A stretch of 64,000 nucleotides of DNA from Codonopsis lanceolata. Lineage: Eukaryota; Streptophyta; Magnoliopsida; Asterales; Campanulaceae. The position numbers were made by a program, and so were the translations under genes. The DNA lies in contig CM028378.1 of assembly GCA_013146195.2 (NCBI GenBank), positions 91,694,295 through 91,758,294 on the forward strand. The letters are read 5' to 3'. Below the pieces are notes generated by a model. It had not been told where the DNA came from, searched no databases, and worked only from the letters and a program-made list of their open reading frames with translations. This document shows, in pieces, positions 1 through 9,929 of this stretch (positions are counted from its first letter, which is position 1; each line of letters starts with the position of its first letter).

Positions 1-1140
1 AGGCTACGGCATGCTTTGGGACGTTCTTCCACGTAGAATGGCACGTCCTTCCCATGTGTTGCTTGCCATGCAGCAATCTTCTTGCTCTGGTTTGAACCCC
101 TTGGGGTGCTTTTGGCGGAAGATCGCCGCCAACCGGCTTCACCGTTGTTGCTTTCTGCGCGCACGGTGTTTCTTGTTCTTTGCCACCGGCCATTGCAGTT
201 GGTGGTATTGAGAAATTTGCACCGTAATACTTAAAAAAAAAGTGAGATGTTGATGTTTCCCGGCAATGGAACCAAGCGATGTGGCAAAATCCTCGGCTTG
301 GGCCGTCGCTTGTGGGTAGGATATACGGCTTGAATCGCTTCCTTGAACCCGGCCGAGAACACGAAAACCCGAGTGGAAGTGCAAGGCGGGGCCTCGAAAC
401 CCCTGCGTGAGAGTAAGTATTGTGTATGAGAACGAGAATACCGTAACTCAAGGAAGAGGCAAAGTGTATGAGAGCATGTACCTTTATGATGCACGGTGGA
501 GGAGTATTTATTGGCCCTGTGGTTGAATCCGGGTAGGATTTGGTTTCTTTAGTCATCTTGTTCCCAAGGAGTGAAACTCTAGATATCTGGCGATATACGG
601 TGACACGTTATATCAGGAATGGATAAGGCAAGTGTCCTGCCTACATATGATAACTTGTGGCCGTGTCTTGGCGGGCAAGCCACTTGGTGCCTTCTGCTCG
701 ATAAGGACTGAGCGGGCAAGGTCCTACTCGACTGCATGATAGATGATGTATTTGAGTTGATTATAGTTCCCGGGCAAGGCCCCTGATCGGACAGGCCGGG
801 CCTGTGCCCGACCAGGTTGGGTCAGGAACGTCATGCTCGCTGTTATATGTTGCTCTTTTCATGCCCGCTGGGCCTGTGGACCCTTCAAGGCTCATGCTAG
901 TGATCAGCACATGAGGGTAGCTTGTGCTCTGCTCGTGACCAGATTTGGGCTGGGCATATCACATATGCTTGTTTTAGATGATATTTATGAGTTCATTGTA
1001 GTTATGTTTATTTACTTCTCTTTCTCTCTCTCTACTTTCTCTCTTCTTTATTTCTCACTTTCTCTCTCGATTATGGTATCTTCATTAATGGTTATGTTTA
1101 TTTACTTCACTTTCTCTCTTCATTAATGGTGATATACTGA
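1..1140. other. unassigned left flank
   Basis: No recognisable gene. The first ~500 bases are relatively GC-rich, with only short overlapping frames and no family motif that I know. From about 1020 the sequence becomes CT-rich with stretches related to the CT-rich leader of the tandem units downstream. It could be decayed retroelement DNA, but I see no LTR ends, primer-binding site or conserved protein motif to prove it. Confidence 0.3.
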
Positions 1141-1142
1141 AA

Positions 1143-1215
1143 ACATATACTTGTTTTAGATGGTGCCATAAACATTACTTCTAATAAATCATTGATGATA
1201 TTTATGAGTTCTGAT
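1143..1215 (+). repeat. truncated extra copy of the 2-kb unit start
   Basis: This stretch (ACATATACTTGTTTTAGATG followed by a TAAACATTA...AAATCATTGATGATATTTATGA segment) matches the first part of the tandem unit that starts at 1284. It lies one partial unit upstream, so the array has a broken zeroth copy. It lacks the internal duplication of the AATAAATCATTGATGATA block that the full units carry. Confidence 0.6.
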
Positions 1216-1915
1216 AAAGAAAAAAAATAAAATTGAACTCTGGTTTTTTGTGGGATGAATGTACAGCTTGTTTTCTTTCCTTTTGTTGGTTGAATTACTA
1301 GTAATATAATGACAACATATTCTTGTTTTAGATGGTACCATAAACATTATTTCTAATAAATCATTGATGATAAACATTATTTCTAATAAATCATTGATGA
1401 TATTTATGAACGTTTACCTAAAACCAAGCCATCCTACGATCCCTGCACCCTACTCCATCCAGTATTCGAACTCTTACCGACTCCTCTCTCAATTTTCCCA
1501 CCCGCCAACACACGATCCCAGCACCCTACTCCTCATTTGGGTTCTGATTCCCCATCTGATGGCTTAAGTAAATGTCCAAGCTACCACATGCATAAGCCCC
1601 TACCTTTCTTTTGCTCTTAAACCTTCACCTGTGATAACCCGTCCCGCCCCACCCCACCCCCCTCTTTTATGATAACCCGCCCCCCCTCCTAGGTTCTTAA
1701 ATTCAACCGTTCTCTCTCAATTCACCATTAATGAAACTTTCTCTCTACCTACTTTCTCTCCCGATTGTATCTGGTAGAAAAGTTCTTATTAAATTCTACT
1801 CTTCTCTCTCTCAAGAAGGTAAGTTTTGAAACTTTCTCTCTACCTACTTTCTCTCCCGATTGTATCGGGTAGAAAAGTTATTATTAAATTCTACTCTTCT
1901 CTCTCTCTCAAGAAG

Positions 1916-2120
1916 GTAAGTTTGGTTTATCTACTTCACTTTATTATTACTCATTTATGATATCACCATTAATGATATCACCATTACAGGCTTCTTTGAT
2001 TTTAATGTTTACTTTTCCAATGTGATCTATACTTTTGTTGTTCTGGATCTAATCCATTGGCTCTTGCTCCTTCACTTCAAGGAAAAGACTCTTCATCTAT
2101 TTGCAAATTTTTTTTTTCAG
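1916..2120 (+). other. predicted 5' UTR intron, peptide gene copy 1
   Basis: The donor AAG/GTAAGT is at 1913-1921 and the acceptor is a long T-tract ending TTTTTTTCAG at 2120. A CTAAT branch-point-like motif lies in between (GGATCTAATCC, about 2047). Length is 205 bases. The same donor and acceptor are kept in all three units. A second identical donor occurs in the duplicated leader just upstream (near 1820). Confidence 0.6.
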
Positions 2121-2121
2121 G

Positions 2122-2373
2122 ATGTTGATGTCCACATTCTACTTAATTGTATGGTTCCTGCTGCTGCTAATATTTCTTTTTTGTATAATTACTTCAATGA
2201 AGTTGGCTAAAAAATCACAAATTAATAGTGACATCGAAGAAGGTGTTGTCCGGGGCTCATCCCCTCCGTTGGAGCCCCATCCCTACCCCCCGCTGAAGCC
2301 ACGCCGTCCGGTTGCTGTTATGCATAGTTTTTATGTAACTTCCAATTTTAAATTAGATACTGTTTTTAAGTAG
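2122..2373 (+). CDS. small single-pass membrane or secreted peptide, copy 1
   Basis: An 83-residue ORF begins at the first ATG, one base after the predicted splice acceptor at 2120. Residues ~3-25 are strongly hydrophobic (LIVWFLLLLIFLF), followed by a basic patch (KLAKK), an acidic spot (SDIEEG), and a proline-rich, basic stretch (SSPPLEP...YPPLKPRRPV). It ends TVFK. This is the layout of a signal peptide or signal anchor plus a short mature region, but no known plant peptide family motif is evident. Relative to copies 2 and 3 it lacks six bases (two residues, QP) in frame. Differences between copies are few and mostly amino-acid-changing, so coding constraint is not proven. Function unknown. 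Confidence 0.4.
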   Translation: MLMSTFYLIVWFLLLLIFLFCIITSMKLAKKSQINSDIEEGVVRGSSPPLEPHPYPPLKPRRPVAVMHSFYVTSNFKLDTVFK

Positions 2374-3086
2374 TTTTTTTTTTATGGGTTTGGTGTTCTC
2401 GTGGGAAATTTTTTGAATCTGTAACTAATAGTTATAGATTTCTTGAACACCAAGTTTTTGTAATTAGAAATGGAATGAAGCCAATGGTCGAGGTATTTTG
2501 TTTTTTTTTTGTGTTTTTTACCAACTGTGAACTAACGCAGCAACAACATAACAAAGAGAACATGCATATTACAAAAATTACATCGCAGATAAGTGCTCCT
2601 AGAGATTTTATCCCATAACTAAAAAATGTACCCATAACTTAAGCAAGGATGCAGAGTAGTACCAGAGCCATGGTATGCACTTGATGAAGGGGCCCAAACA
2701 ATGTGTAAAGAGAATAAAAAATGTAAAATAATGGAAAAAAAGTGTTCATTGGCAAGGACGCAAATGACAACCTGATTTAGCAAACATAGGTAAACACGTT
2801 AATATCTAGAATTTATTAAAGAAAAGCAAGTAGGATTACTCGAGCTGTTATGTGTAGCTTGGTCGCATGCATAGTTCTTTGAAAATTCTGTTAGGACTAG
2901 GACATATTGTATCATACTTAGATTTGTCCATTTTACATGCAAGAATATGATACACTGCACGCAGCTCATCCCCACAGGTATACGAAGTGAATATTGGACT
3001 AAATTGAAGCAATATAGACAAAAATTGTAAGGCCCAAACCCTCATGTCCCTTACCTCGTGCTACATTAAGCAAGATGGGTGTCTTT

Positions 3087-3290
3087 GTAACACCCGGGTT
3101 TTCTTTTAAGCATTCTGGCATAATTAACTTAATGTATGAGTTGTATTATGTGTGTTTATGGCTTGAGCTTAATCATGATCCTATCATTTATGTGGACTAG
3201 ATTTGGTGACTTTTAGAGTCTATGTGGTAGGTCAAAGTTTGGTAGAACGTTGGTTTAAACTAAAAGGTTAAATCTAGTGTTTTCCTGAAC
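3087..3290 (+). other. unit spacer with a TGTAACACCC motif
   Basis: Between the 3' part of unit 1 and the start of unit 2 lies AT-rich sequence opening with TGTAACACCCGGG, a string that often begins gypsy LTRs. It recurs at about 5142 and 7168 as TGTAACACTCGGG. No matching LTR end or target duplication is visible, so I treat it as part of the unit, possibly an old LTR remnant. Confidence 0.3.
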
Positions 3291-3923
3291 GTTGGTTGAA
3301 TTACTAGTAATATAATGAAAACAAATTCTTGTTTTAGATGGTACCATAAACATTATTTCTAATAAATCATTGATGATAAACATTATTTCTAATAAATCAT
3401 TGATGATATTTATGAACGTTTACCTAAAACCAAGCCATCCTATGATCCCTGCACCCTACTCCATCCAGTATTCGAACTCTTACCGACTCCTCTCCCAATT
3501 TTCCCACCCGCCAACACACGATCCCAGCACCCTACTCCTCATTTGGGTTCTGATTCCCCATCTGATGGCTTAAGTAAATGTCCAAGCTACCACATGCAGA
3601 AGCCCCTACCTTTCTTTTGCTCTTAAACCTTCACCTGTGATAACCTGCCCCGCCCCACCCCACCCCACCCCCTCTTTTGTGATAACCCGCCCCCCCTCCT
3701 AGGTTCTTAAATTCAACCGTTCTCTCTCAATTCACCATTAATGAAACTTTCTCTCTACCTACTTTCTCTCCCAATTGTATCTGGTAGAAAAGTTCTTATT
3801 AAATTCTACTCTTCTCTCTCTCAAGAAGGTAAGTTTTGAAACTTTCTCTCTACCTACTTTCTCTCCCGATTATATCTGGTAGAAAAGTTCTTATTAAATT
3901 CTACTCTTCTCTCTCTCAAGAAG

Positions 3924-4134
3924 GTAAGTTTGGTTTATCTACTTCACTTTATTATTACTCATTTATGATATCACCATTAATGATATCACCATTACAGGCT
4001 TCTTTGATTTATGTTAGTTAATGTTTACTTTTCCAATGTGATCTATACTTTTGTTGTTCTGGATCTAATCCACTGGCTCTTGCTCCTTCACTTCAAGGAA
4101 AAGACTCTTCATCTATTTGCAATTTTTTTTTCAG
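3924..4134 (+). other. predicted 5' UTR intron, peptide gene copy 2
   Basis: The donor AAG/GTAAGT is at 3921-3929 and the acceptor is a T-tract ending TTTTTTTTCAG at 4134, with a CTAAT branch-point-like motif about 70 bases upstream. Length is 211 bases. Signals are identical to those of copies 1 and 3. Confidence 0.6.
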
Positions 4135-4135
4135 G

Positions 4136-4393
4136 ATGTTGATGTCCACATTCTACTTAATTGTATGTTTCCTGCTGCAGCTAATATTTCTTTTTTGTGT
4201 AATTACTTCTATGAAGTTGGCTAAAAAATCACAAATTAATAGTGACATCGAAGAAGGTGTTGTCCGGCGCTCATCCCCTCCGTTGGAGCCCCAGCCCCAT
4301 CCCTACCCCCCGCTGAAGCCACGCCGTCCGGTTGCTGTTATGCACGGTTTTTATGTAACTTCCAATTTTAAATTAGATACTGTTTTTAAGTAG
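4136..4393 (+). CDS. small single-pass membrane or secreted peptide, copy 2
   Basis: An 85-residue ORF starting one base after the predicted acceptor. It is the same protein as copies 1 and 3 except for W11C and L15Q in the hydrophobic segment. It carries the longer proline stretch (LEPQPHPYPPLKPRRP). The Q15 change places a polar residue in the membrane segment, which could weaken insertion. Stop codon and downstream sequence match the other copies. The role is unknown. It is called a gene because intron signals and reading frame are kept in three copies. Confidence 0.4.
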   Translation: MLMSTFYLIVCFLLQLIFLFCVITSMKLAKKSQINSDIEEGVVRRSSPPLEPQPHPYPPLKPRRPVAVMHGFYVTSNFKLDTVFK

Positions 4394-5979
4394 TTTTTCT
4401 TTTATGAGTTTGGTGTTCTCGTGGGAAATTTTTTGAATCTGTAACTAATAGTTAAAGATTTCTTGAACACCAAGTTTTTGTAATTGGAAATGGAATGAAG
4501 CCAATGGTCGAGGTATTTTGTTTTGTTTTTTTTTTTTTTTTTTGTGTTTTTTACCAACTGTGAACTAGCGCAGCAACAACATAACAAAGAGAACATGCAT
4601 ATTACAAAAATTACATCACAGATAAGTGTTCTTAGAGATTTTATCCCATAACTAAAAAATGTACCCATAACTTAAGCAAGGATGCAGAGTAGTACCAGAG
4701 CCATGGTATGCACTTGATGAAGGGGCCCAAACAATGTGTAAAGAGAATAAAAAATGTAAATTTTCTTTTCCTTCGTACATACAATAATGGAAAAAAAGTG
4801 TTCATTGGCAAGGACGGAAATGACAACCTGATTTAGCAAACATAGGTAAACACATTAATATCTGGAATTTATTAAAGAAAAGCAAGTAGGATTACTCGAG
4901 CTGTTATGTGTAGCTTGGTCGCATGCATAGTTCTTTGAAAATTCTGTTAGGACTAGGACATATTGTATCATACTTAGATTTTTCCATTTTACATGCAAGA
5001 ATATGATACACTGCACGCAGCTCATCCCCACAGGTATACGAAGTGAATATTGGACTAAATTGAAGCAATATAGACAAAAATTGTAAGGCCCAAACCCTCA
5101 TGTCCATTACCTCGTGCTACATTAAGCAAGATGGGAGTCTTTGTAACACTCGGGTTTTCTTTTAAGCATTCTGGCATAATTAACTTAATGTATGAGTTGT
5201 ATTATGTGTGTTTATGGCTTGAGCTTAATCATGATCCTATCATTTATGTGGACTAGATTTGGTGACTTTTAGAGTCCATGTGGTAGGTCAAAGTTTGGTA
5301 GAACGTTGGTTTAAACTAAAAGGTTAAATATAGTGTTTTCCTGAACGTTGGTTGAATTACTAGTAATATAATGAAAACATATTCTTGTTTTAGATGGTAC
5401 CATAAACATTATTTCTAATAAATCATTGATGATAAACATTATTTTTAATAAATCATTGATGATATTTATGAACCTTTACCTAAAACCAAGCCATCCTACG
5501 ATCCCTGCACCCTACTCCATCCAGTATTCGAACTCTTACCGACTCCTCTCCCAATTTTCCCACCCGCCAACACACGATCCCAGCACCCTACTCCTCATTT
5601 GGGTTCTGATTCCCCATCTGATGGCTTAAGTAAATGTCCAAGCTACCACATGTAGAAGCCCCTACCTTTCTTTTGCTCTTAAACCTTCACCTGTGATAAC
5701 CCGCCCCGCCCCACCCCACCCCACCCCCTCTTTTGTGATAACCCGCCCCCCCTTCTAGGTTCTTAAATTCAACCGTTCTCTCTCAATTCACCATTAATGA
5801 AACTTTCTCTCTACCTACTTTCTCTCCCAATTGTATCTGGTAGAAAAGTTCTTATTAAATTCTACTCTTCTCTCTCTCAAGAAGGTAAGTTTTGAAACTT
5901 TCTCTCTACCTACTTTTTCTCCCGATTGTATCTGGTAGAAAAGTTCTTATTAAATTCTACACTTCTCTCTCTCAAGAAG

Positions 5980-6192
5980 GTAAGTTTGGTTTATCTACTT
6001 CACTTTATTATTACTCATTTATGATATCACCATTAATGATATCACCATTACATGCTTCTTTGATTTGTGTTAGTTAATGTTTAATTTTCCAATGTGATCT
6101 ATACTTTTGTTGTTCTGGATCTAATCCACTGGCTCTTGCTCCTTCACTTCAAGGAAAAGACTCTTCATCTATTTGCAATTTTTTTTTTTCAG
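5980..6192 (+). other. predicted 5' UTR intron, peptide gene copy 3
   Basis: The donor AAG/GTAAGT is at 5977-5985 and the acceptor is a T-tract plus TTCAG ending at 6192. Length is 213 bases. Same signals as in copies 1 and 2. Confidence 0.6.
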
Positions 6193-6193
6193 G

Positions 6194-6451
6194 ATGTTGA
6201 TGTCCACATTCTACTTAATTGTATGGTTCCTGCTGCTGCTAATATTTCTTTTTTGTGTAATTACTTCTATGAAGTTGGCTAAAAAATCACAAATTAATAG
6301 TGACATCGAAGAAGGTGTTGTCCGGCGCTCATCCCCTCCGTTGGAGCCCCAGCCCCATCCCTACCCCCCGCTGAAGCCACGCCGTCCGGTTGCTGTTATG
6401 CACGGTTTTTATGTAACTTCCAATTTTAAATTAGATACTGTTTTTAAGTAG
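6194..6451 (+). CDS. small single-pass membrane or secreted peptide, copy 3
   Basis: An 85-residue ORF starting one base after the acceptor. The hydrophobic segment is intact (LIVWFLLLLIFLF), followed by KLAKK, SDIEEG and the proline-rich, basic stretch with QPHPYPP. It ends at the same TAG as the other copies. This copy combines the intact membrane segment of copy 1 with the longer proline region of copy 2, so it looks closest to the ancestral form. The CT-rich first exon upstream also contains a short frame that would stop just after splicing, that is, an upstream ORF. Function unknown. Confidence 0.42.
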   Translation: MLMSTFYLIVWFLLLLIFLFCVITSMKLAKKSQINSDIEEGVVRRSSPPLEPQPHPYPPLKPRRPVAVMHGFYVTSNFKLDTVFK

Positions 6452-7575
6452 TTTTTTTTTATGGGTTTGGTGTGCTCGTGGGAAATTTTTTGAATCTGTA
6501 ACTAATAGTTATAGATTTCTTGAACACCAAGTTTTTGTAATTGGAAATGGAATGAAGCCAATGGTCGAGGTATTTTGTTTTTTTTTTTTTTTTGTGTTTT
6601 TTACCAACTGTGAACTAGCGCAGCAACAACATAACAAAGAGAACATGCATATTACAAAAATTACATCGCAGATAAGTGTTCTTAGAGATTTTATCCCATA
6701 ACTAAAAAATGTACCCATAACTTAAGCAAGGATGCAGAGTAGTACCAGAGCCATGGTATGCACTTGATGAAGGGGCCCAAACAATGTGTAAAGAGAATAA
6801 AAAATGTAAAATAATGGAAAAAAGTGTTCATTGGCAAGGACGCAAATGACAACCTGATTTAGCAAACATAGGGAAACACGTTAATATCTGGAATTTATTA
6901 AAGAAAAGCAAGTAGGATTACTCGAGCTGCTATGTGTAGCTTGGTCGCATGCATAGTTCTTTGAAAATTCTGTTAGGACTAGGACATATTGTATCATACT
7001 TAGATTTTTCCATTTTACATGCAAGAATATGATACACTGCACGCGGCTCATCCCCACAGGTATACGAAGTGAATATTGGACTAAATTGAAGCAATATAGA
7101 CAAAAATTGTAAGGCTCAAACCCTCATGTCCCTTACCTCGTGCTACATTAAGCAAGATGTGAGTCTTTGTAACACTCGGGTTTTCTTTTAAGCATTCTGG
7201 CATAATTAACTTAATGTATAAGTTGTATTATGTGTGTTTATGGCTTGAGCTTAATCATGATCCTATCATTTATGTGGACTAGATTTGGTGACTTTTAGAG
7301 TCCATGTGGTAGGTCAAAGTTTGGTAGAACGTTGGTTTAAACTAAAAGGTTAAATCTAGTGTTTTCCTGAACGTTGGTTGAATTACTAGTAATATAATGA
7401 AAACATATTCTTGTTTTAGATGGTACCATAAACATTATTTCTAATAAATCATTGATGATAAACATTATTTCTAATAAATCATTGATGATATTTATGAACG
7501 TTTACCTAAAACCAAGCCATCCTACGATCCCTGCGCCCTACTCCATCCAGTATTCGAACTCTTTACCGACTTCTC

Positions 7576-7995
7576 TCCCAATTTTCCCACCCACCAACAC
7601 ACGATCCAAGCACCCTAATCCATCCAGTATTCAAAACTATTACCGGCGCTCCCAATTTCCCCTCACCCGCCAACACATCACTCATCCAAAATTTAAACTC
7701 TTCCCGGCTCTCCCAATTTCCCCTCACCCGCCAACACATCACTCACTATCGAGAGTTAAATTTTACCTCATCAATCTATCTAGCTCGACTCTCCAAACTC
7801 ACTCACCCGCCCGTCGCCACGTTTCAAGAGTTAAATTCTAACTCAATTTTAATCATAAGATTTATATTAACATGTATTATTATTATTAATTAAACGGTAA
7901 TTTAAGCATAATTTATGTCTATTTATCTAGCATGGGCGTTGCAAGTAGCTATGTTAGCCTCCGTCACTTGTACCTCTATATACTTTTCTCTCTTT
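7576..7995. other. C-rich degenerate repeats after the array
   Basis: From 7576 the fourth unit breaks into short imperfect repeats of a CTCCCAATTTCCCCTCACCC block (about 7650 and 7709) and GAGAGTTAAATT blocks (about 7750 and 7828). The remaining bases to 7995 are AT-rich. No gene recognised. Confidence 0.5.
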
Positions 7996-8822
7996 CTCTT
8001 ATATTTCGATGTGGGATAGTCTTACAAACAGCCATCTCTCTTTTTTTAACCCCTCTCTCGATTCCCGTTGTGCTTCAGTATTAAACGGAAATACTATGGT
8101 ATTTCTTCGGGGAATTTATCGTATTTCGAGAAATAACTGCAATCAATTGTCGATGGGTTTACTCCGTTTTCCACCATCAACAACCCCCCTCTTCAACTCC
8201 TTTTTTCCTCATTAATCTCTAACGAAATGGTAAACGCCCTCAACAATCTCAAACCCTTTTCTTTTTTTTATTATTACTGAATGTTATTTGATTCGGTTGA
8301 GCTAGCTTCTTGTGTTTTAGCTCAACAAACTGAACCTGTTTGCTTGCAATAAGCTGCCTCAAGTTCTCTGTTAATAATGGTGAGGTGAACGATTAATTTA
8401 TCGGCAAGCAATAATTGGAAGCTTGGGGGTTCTCTTTTTTGTCATTTTATCAGTAACCAAGCTGTCAATTTTCTTCGAGTGGTGTGGTGCTGGGCGAAGG
8501 AGTCGGGGCATTATTCACAGTTGATTGCACTGTTAAGAAATACTCCTTCCGTCCCCAAAAAAGATATATGTAGTACTACTATCTTATCTATTCTTTTATT
8601 TTTTGTTGCTGTGAGCAGAGTATGAAATGGAGATGGAGATGTTCCCCATCTTCTAGTCACTGGTTTGTTGCAAGTTGGTTCTTGCTCGGTCCACTGCTTG
8701 CCTATGCAGTCTGAGTTGTTCTTAGTTGGGCTGGTACGTGCTATTTTTGGTTATATAGACTATAAGATTGGAGACGCTGCTCGTATTGGAAGACTTCAAT
8801 GTTTCCAGTGCAAAAGCTGGTC
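7996..8822 (+). repeat. dispersed repeat, copy A
   Basis: This region matches 47348-48480 over several hundred bases. Shared blocks include GATGTGGGATAGTC, TCAGTATTAAACGGAAATAC, GTCGATGGGTTTACTCCG, AATAATGGTGAGGTGAACGA and GAGATGTTCCCCATCTTCT. Copy B has an extra ~235-base insert near its start. Both carry a short Stowaway-like string (ACTCCTTCCGTCCC, about 8545). Homology ends near 8822, just before the polyprenyl synthase exon. The family is not identified. It could be part of a gene-capturing DNA transposon or a decayed gene 5' region. Confidence 0.7.
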
Positions 8823-8841
8823 CAATGAACTTGTTTCTATT

Positions 8842-9362
8842 GTCTTATGAGTACGGCAAAAATCTGGTAAGTAACACACTGCCAATGTATAATAGCTTCC
8901 ATAATCTAAACCAAGTTTCATGTGCGAAATTTCCGGGGTTCTATTGTCTGTGCACCTCCAAAGGACTCTGAATAGCTAGGTTTCTTGACTTGTGAGTTTA
9001 TCCTATCAAGCGAGGAGATAGATGTTTGTTTTTTGTAACATACCTCAAACGTGCAGAAAAAAGCTAGAAACACAATCCCGGTGTTTACATGGTTCAGGTT
9101 GCTTCTTTAATCTTGAGATTGGATGTTAGAAACTGAACTAATATACAGATACTATTCTTACGGATACTTGCTTAGCTGTTGCCAGAACCATCTTCAGCTA
9201 ATATAAAACAGCTCTTTTAGATTTTCCAGCAGTAATCATTTTCTACAGGGGTTGGCATTTCAATTGATAGATGATGTTCTTGATTTCATGGGCACATCAA
9301 CATCCCTTGGAAAGGGCACATTAATTTTCCGACATTCGCCATGTAATCCATCTATCCTTTGT
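8842..9362 (+). pseudogene. polyprenyl (solanesyl/geranyl) diphosphate synthase fragment, two exon pieces and one intron
   Basis: The first exon piece ends with codons for EYGKNL at 8865, directly before the donor GTAAGT. A 383-base intron runs to TTCTACAG at 9248. The second piece opens GLAFQLIDDVLDF at 9249 and continues with GTSTSLGKG. These joined motifs belong to long-chain trans-prenyl diphosphate synthases. DDVLD is the second aspartate-rich, Mg-diphosphate-binding motif. After about residue 25 of the second exon the frame diverges from the family (an expected DIRH motif reads IFRH), then loses similarity. The upstream ~300 codons and the downstream exons are absent. Retention of a spliceable intron argues for DNA-level capture, not retroposition. 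Confidence 0.8.
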
Positions 9363-9428
9363 GCTCTTTTTATTTTATTTTATGGTTTTAAACGGTTGTG
9401 TTTGGACGGTTTGCTGTGGTGGCGGCAG

Positions 9429-9563
9429 GGACCTGGAGGTGTTACTGTTAAAAAGACCAATTTGGCTATGATCATTGGTATCTATGACGAGCCGATGACT
9501 CCATGTCAATGCAACATGATTATTGAAAGGCTTGGTGACTATCTCCTTGATCAGGGCTTTTAG
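9429..9563 (+). pseudogene. profilin last-exon fragment
   Basis: Directly after GGCGGCAG the frame reads GPGGVTVKKT, then IIGIYDEPMTP, then ERLGDYLLDQGF and a TAG stop. This is the C-terminal exon of plant profilin, the actin-monomer and polyproline-binding protein. The exon starts at the usual intron position of plant profilins. One highly conserved glycine before QCN is cysteine here. The first two profilin exons are missing. The frame is continuous with the upstream polyprenyl synthase exon (open from 9252 to 9563), so read-through would give a chimaeric peptide of ~103 residues. Confidence 0.88.
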
Positions 9564-9857
9564 TTGCTTGGAACGTCTTGTTTCCTATATCAATGTCATT
9601 CTTCTTGGTTTAGGTAAGTGGTTAGATCTAATGACTTGTCACCCTTTGAGTGCTTACAGAGGAATTATACTACTAGTATTTTAAAAGGTTGTGGGTGAGC
9701 TCCTGGAATACTGGGCCTGGGGTCGAGCATGGTGCTTGAGAAATCATGGGTGAAAAAAAAGTTCAGTGCATGATGTGCTATGGGGGATGTGTATGATTTC
9801 TATATTATCGGTACTATAATGATTTAGTGTTTGCTGTTATTGTTACTACAGTAAGTA
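9564..9857. other. downstream of profilin fragment, no gene
   Basis: AT-rich sequence with a GTAAGT-like donor near 9615. It could be captured profilin 3' UTR, but that cannot be shown from the sequence alone. Confidence 0.3.
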
Positions 9858-9860
9858 CAA

Positions 9861-9929
9861 AGCACACATGCCTCCAGGGCTCCGACATGCAGTTGTACAC
9901 ATGCCTCCAGGGCTCCGACATGCAGTTGT
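9861..9929 (+). repeat. 34-bp direct duplication
   Basis: A 34-base unit containing ACACATGCCTCCAGGGCTCC and GACATGCAGTTGT occurs twice in tandem. It makes no recognisable feature. Confidence 0.8.

Larger units (their letters stand above)
1284..7575 (+). repeat. tandem array of ~2.03-kb units, three full copies plus a partial fourth
   Basis: The same sequence starts at about 1284, 3290, 5346 and 7372, giving periods near 2006, 2056 and 2026 bases. Copies are nearly identical over their whole length and differ by point changes and small indels, for example in homopolymers. The fourth copy runs only to about 7575, where it degenerates. Each full unit holds, in order, a duplicated AATAAATCATTGATGATA block, C-rich stretches, a CT-rich leader present twice, a 5' UTR intron, the small-peptide ORF, and ~900 bases of 3' sequence. 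The first unit differs from the others upstream of 1284, which marks the left edge. Unequal crossing-over is the simplest origin. Confidence 0.92.

Noticed and set aside
1364..1567. 67-codon frame repeated at 3370, 5426 and 7452
   Set aside because: Conserved only because the units are recent duplicates. It starts in a duplicated AT-rich block and shows no protein features. The more plausible gene in the unit is the peptide after the intron.
2432..2635. Minus-strand 67-codon hydrophobic frame repeated in each unit
   Set aside because: It includes poly-T slippage tracts that change frame between units, and no start context or motif supports it.
2848..3045. Minus-strand 65-codon frame with a signal-peptide-like start (MRVWALQFLSILLQF)
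   Set aside because: Also open in unit 2 (4904-5107), but in unit 3 the start region has a stop (GAGGGTTTGAG), so it is not maintained in all copies.
3087..3290. LTR starting TGTAACACCC in the tandem unit
   Set aside because: No matching CA end, target duplication or primer site. Only the opening string resembles an LTR.
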